From the NCBI RefSeq assembly GCF_900099775.1, contig NZ_FMTM01000004.1:248001-312000 (forward strand): a stretch of 64,000 nucleotides of DNA, read 5' to 3'. This DNA is from Rhizobium mongolense subsp. loessense (GTDB lineage Bacteria; Pseudomonadota; Alphaproteobacteria; Rhizobiales; Rhizobiaceae). The position numbers and the translations under genes are program-made. The notes beneath the pieces were generated by a model, which saw only the letters and a list, made by a program, of their open reading frames with translations, ran no database searches and was not told the DNA's origin. Below are positions 61,097 to 64,000 of the stretch, piece after piece (the first letter of the stretch is position 1; each line of letters begins with the position of its first letter).

Positions 61097-61441
61097 TTAG
61101 ATCTCGGGGCATCCGCGCACGTTGGCAAATACCATCCGTGCGGGACCACGGCGCGTAAAGCCTTGGACCACGACGCTGCGTGGCGAGACACGAACGATAC
61201 GAGCTCGACGGAGACCTGCGTCGCGTGCACTGTCAAGCGCGTCGTCCGGGTCGCATGCCCGGCGAGCCGGCCTATAGCGGCGATCGTAATACCGGTCCCG
61301 ATCGCGGTCGCGATCGTAAAAACCAATTCCACCTGGACCTACCCGCAGTTCCAATTCCTGCGCAACCGCAAAGGAATGGCTGATCGTCACGCAACCCAGC
61401 GCGGCGATACCGATCAAAGCCGATTTAAAAATATAGCGCAT
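61097..61441 (-). CDS. Small exported hypothetical protein
   Basis: A 114-residue protein with a Sec signal peptide (residues 1-27, ending VAQ-E). The mature part begins LELRVGPGGIGFYDRDRDRD, a pattern often seen in small secreted rhizobial proteins, with a DRD repeat and Arg/Tyr-rich linker. The C-terminal half (RIVRVSPRSVVVQGFTRRG) looks like a small beta-rich fold with two Cys. It has its own terminator. Function unknown. Confidence 0.65.
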   Translation of the reverse strand: MRYIFKSALIGIAALGCVTISHSFAVAQELELRVGPGGIGFYDRDRDRDRYYDRRYRPARRACDPDDALDSARDAGLRRARIVRVSPRSVVVQGFTRRGPARMVFANVRGCPEI

Positions 61442-61808
61442 TAGTGCCTCTCAAGTTCTTCAATGTGCAAATCCGGTGAGAAACAGACTAAGGAATTTTT
61501 GCTCCGCCCTGCGGCAAAAGACCCGGCTCCTCGTCAAGCCGGGCCTCTCCCAGTCCTCGCCTGCATCTCAGCGCGGTGCCGCCGTCTAGGCCCTCTCCCT
61601 ATCATCGTCAAGAGGACCAAAAGCCTCGGTGACAGGGAGAATGCCGCCAGCGCCCAACCGATATTCTGACATGAGGAAATCCACCGACGCCGATGGAAAT
61701 GACCTGCGCTTGGCCGCATGCGTGTCGAGCGTCGGAGGTAAATCTGATCGCAGCTGGCTGAACTGCGCGGCACGTCAGAGCGTTTCTCGAGGGAAAGTCG
61801 AGCTCACC

Positions 61809-62678
61809 ATGTCGAACCGTCGAGAACACCAGACATCCGAAGGTGCCTTCAAAGAGAAGATCGGGCAAACCGCGTCATTTCCCTACGACCGATTGACGGT
61901 CGAGCGCTTCCGCGCGGCTTTTCCCCAAGCGCGGTGGAGCGATGACCTCAAGGCATGGTTCGTTCCCGGGAAAACTGCCGGTCGCCGGATCGCCCGCTGG
62001 CGGGCGCGTGAGGCAACGCAGGTCGAGGCCTATGCGGACGAGAAGGGACGCGACGCCTTCCAGTTCGATCCGATCGAAAGTCCATATCTGGAGGTCGGGG
62101 AGGCGGGCTTACGGGTAAGGACGCCGTTTTCCCGGACTGTCGTCGATGAGCTGCGCGAAGTTCCCTGGGCCCATTGGGACAGCGATCTTAGGGTCTGGCA
62201 TGTGCCCTTCCGGTCGTTCGACGACCTAAGGCGGCGATGGGCGACGATCGAGGCGGCGGCCCGGCGCAACGAGCCCGAAGAACGAAAGCGCAGGGCCGAC
62301 GCGCGAAAGGGAACCGAGGACGACAGGCGCGCCCGACTTCGCTCGGCCGAGAGGAGGCGTCGTCGCTATCCGCTGGCGAGCAACGGCCTGCCGCCGTTGC
62401 AGCGCCCCGTGGCGACCGAACAGTACGGTGTCATCGTCTTCACGGAGATCACCGGCGAACTGGTCGAGCCAGATACCGTTGCGGATTTCTATCCGGGTGC
62501 GACGGAAGACCACGTCTGGGGACTGTGGCGGACGCCGACGCTTGACGAACTGATCAACACATGGCCCAAAAAACCGGTTCCAGAAAACCGGAGGCGAGAA
62601 TGGTGGCTTCCGAGCATCGATGAACTGAGGTCCGCCCGCCGGCTGGCGCGCGCCCGGGAACGGCGCAGACGAAAGTAA
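61809..62678 (+). CDS. Protein with two HARP-like repeats
   Basis: A 289-residue protein (ATG 61809; an in-frame start at 61629 would add 60 poorly coding residues). Two repeats resemble HARP domains of annealing helicases: FPYDRLTVERFRAAFPQARWSDDLKAWFVP near residue 25 and VRTPFSRTVVDELREVPWAHWDSDLRVWHVP near 100, each ending in the W-D-x(4)-W motif. A Lys/Arg-rich helix and a C-terminal stretch follow. No helicase domain is present. The family function is unknown; a DNA-binding role is an inference. Confidence 0.6.
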   Translation: MSNRREHQTSEGAFKEKIGQTASFPYDRLTVERFRAAFPQARWSDDLKAWFVPGKTAGRRIARWRAREATQVEAYADEKGRDAFQFDPIESPYLEVGEAGLRVRTPFSRTVVDELREVPWAHWDSDLRVWHVPFRSFDDLRRRWATIEAAARRNEPEERKRRADARKGTEDDRRARLRSAERRRRRYPLASNGLPPLQRPVATEQYGVIVFTEITGELVEPDTVADFYPGATEDHVWGLWRTPTLDELINTWPKKPVPENRRREWWLPSIDELRSARRLARARERRRRK

Positions 62679-62813
62679 TTGAGTGCATTCATGTACATCG
62701 GCATAAGGGGTGCCTAAATTCGAGTTTGATGCGCGACTGCGAAGGTCTGCCTGCGTCACGCATCGCGAGCGAACCAGGTGTCTGCTCGCAGACCTATTGG
62801 ACAGGGTGACACG

Positions 62814-63146
62814 ATGACCATTGAACACCGGCTTGCAACCTACGGATCGCTGGCCCCCGGCCGGGTGAACCATCACCAGCTCGCCGGCCTTGAAGGAACC
62901 TGGCGGAAGGGGACGGTTCGAGGGACTCTCGTGGAATCGGGATGGGGAGCTGCCCTTGGTTTTCCAGGCTTGCTGCTCGATGAAGGCGGCGCGGCAGTGG
63001 ACGTGCTTTTGTTCGAGTCACTGGATCTCCCGGACCACTGGGAACGGCTCGACGCATTCGAAGGCGCGGGGTATCGCCGTGAACGGGCGAAGATCAGTAC
63101 GCCGGATGGGCAAATTGAGGCCTTTATTTACGTGCTCGCGCCCTAG
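62814..63146 (+). CDS. Gamma-glutamylcyclotransferase-like protein
   Basis: A 110-residue AIG2/GGCT-fold protein. LATYGSLAPGRVNHHQL near residue 7 is the YGSLxxG motif that binds the substrate's gamma-glutamyl part, and the stretch DLPDHWERLDAFEGAGYRR carries the expected acidic residue (Glu near 82). Members release 5-oxoproline from gamma-glutamyl amino acids or amines. ATG 62814 gives the normal length. A role for gamma-glutamylmethylamide is not implied because the gene is 25 kb from gmaS. Confidence 0.75.
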   Translation: MTIEHRLATYGSLAPGRVNHHQLAGLEGTWRKGTVRGTLVESGWGAALGFPGLLLDEGGAAVDVLLFESLDLPDHWERLDAFEGAGYRRERAKISTPDGQIEAFIYVLAP

Positions 63147-63545
63147 GCGCGTCGCTCCAGCTTCCATTCGAACTCGCTCCAGGTCCGAGACCTTCGAGCG
63201 CCAATTGATCTGCATCGGCGCATGCTGGATGGATGTAAGATTTTCTTTGGTTTCCGACATGTGATCTTTGCAGCATCCACTGCAACTTCGACTGCCGTCC
63301 TCAGCCTCTTTCTCCAGCAGTCAGTTCGCCTTGGCCGTGCGCGTTGCTGATGACGGCGATTCTTTCATGAGCGGCTTCCCATTTTGGTTTCCTAAACTAA
63401 GGGCATCTCATTCAGGGCCTTCTGAAGGCGTTCCGGCATGGACGGCGATCCAGTTACGAATGACACACATGGATAGTCAGGCCTGAATAGTCATGCTATC
63501 GAAATCCGGTTGGGGAAGGATCCATACGATCCAAAGGGCGGAAGA
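63147..63545. other. Intergenic stretch without a supported gene
   Basis: About 400 bases between the cyclotransferase-like gene and the sensor gene. I find no coding frame with a motif. It presumably holds the sensor promoter. Confidence 0.4.
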
Positions 63546-64000
63546 ATGAGACTGAAGCTCGTTGCAGTCGCGGTTGCGGCGCTAGCGCCAGTTGTCGCGA
63601 TGCTCGTTTATAACGAAGTAGAGACACGCCTTCAGCGCAACGAGGAAATCAGGGGCAACGCTGCGCAGGCCGCGCGGCTGGCGGCTTCCGAAGTCGAACG
63701 GATCATCGAAGGGCTGCATGGTCTTCTCGTCGCCGTCGCCTCAATGCCCGCGATCCAGGATCTCGACGCGGCGGCTTGCGACCAGGCCCTTCGGTCGGTC
63801 GCCTCGAGCGTGTCCAATATTCGCACGATTTTTGTGACCGACTTGACGGGGCATCCTGTCTGCGGCAGCGTCGAGCCGCCGAGTGGCGTCCGGTTCGCGG
63901 ATCGGGACTACTTCAGGCAAGCCCTGGCGTCAGGCCGGTTTGTGGTCGGAACCTACACGGACAGCCGGATGTCGAAGGGCGCAGTCCTTCCGGTAGCGAT
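63546..64000 (+). CDS. Cache-domain sensor protein, partial (cut by window end)
   Basis: The first 151 codons of a membrane sensor. Residues 1-24 form an uncleaved membrane anchor. From residue 30 the periplasmic dCache/PDC-like domain begins, with a coiled-coil stretch (AAQAARLAASEVERIIEG) and later FRQALASGRFVVGTYT near residue 120, typical of double-Cache sensors of histidine kinases and diguanylate cyclases. The output domain lies beyond the window, so its type is unknown. GGCGGAAGA precedes ATG 63546. Confidence 0.7.
   Translation, partial: MRLKLVAVAVAALAPVVAMLVYNEVETRLQRNEEIRGNAAQAARLAASEVERIIEGLHGLLVAVASMPAIQDLDAAACDQALRSVASSVSNIRTIFVTDLTGHPVCGSVEPPSGVRFADRDYFRQALASGRFVVGTYTDSRMSKGAVLPVA

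Overview
The window is high-GC alphaproteobacterial DNA of rhizobial type (Rhizobium, Sinorhizobium or Agrobacterium relatives). The evidence is the dense set of solute-binding-protein ABC transporters, the ATGA start/stop overlaps inside operons, the glx/sox-type genes, and many sugar, polyol and C1 catabolic islands, each with its own regulator. The gene-remnant zones, two toxin-antitoxin pairs and absence of core housekeeping genes suggest an accessory region (megaplasmid, chromid or chromosomal island). The replicon cannot be identified from the sequence.

Positions 1-3768 hold small hypothetical genes, a tandem pair of low-affinity iron permease-like genes (the second frameshifted), a GFA-family gene and a small membrane-protein pair. 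Positions 3876-19990 are a polyol/ketose catabolic island. A minus-strand operon encodes a GatZ/KbaZ-type ketohexose-phosphate epimerase, a PfkB kinase, a ROK regulator and a D-tagatose-3-epimerase-like enzyme. The divergent plus strand carries an AraC regulator, an ABC sugar transporter, a zinc polyol dehydrogenase, three short-chain dehydrogenases (one close to ribitol dehydrogenase, one to L-xylulose reductase), an aldolase-like protein and a second PfkB kinase. A phosphoethanolamine transferase (eptA) follows.

Positions 22019-25418 are a gene graveyard: the tail of a VirB10/TrbI gene, a damaged HlyD adaptor, a defective tRNA-Glu-like sequence, an apparently intact PIN toxin-antitoxin pair, a frameshifted gene, and a 49-bp direct repeat that brackets most of these. 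Positions 25419-37821 contain every gene of the N-methylglutamate pathway for methylamine use: mgdDCBA (sarcosine-oxidase-like), a GlxA regulator, an XRE-cupin regulator, mgsABC, gmaS and purU. Together they would release the amino group as ammonium and pass the methyl carbon through tetrahydrofolate to formate.

Positions 37965-48420 hold the most novel-looking unit: a GntR regulator, then DUF1185, alpha/beta hydrolase, flavin reductase with an extra Nudix-like half, luciferase-like monooxygenase, aldehyde dehydrogenase, NIPSNAP protein and a polyamine-type ABC importer. Two copies of one operator-like motif link the regulator and the operon. Its substrate is unknown.

Positions 48578-54739 encode a second catabolic unit: GntR regulator, taurine/nitrate-type ABC importer, IlvD/Edd sugar-acid dehydratase and RraA/HMG-aldolase-like protein. 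The right end (55103-64000) has a Phd/MazF-like toxin-antitoxin pair, several gene fragments, a DUF4345 protein, an MFS exporter divergent from a LysR regulator, DoxX, a small exported protein, a protein with two HARP-like repeats, a gamma-glutamylcyclotransferase-like protein and the start of a Cache-domain sensor cut by the window edge.
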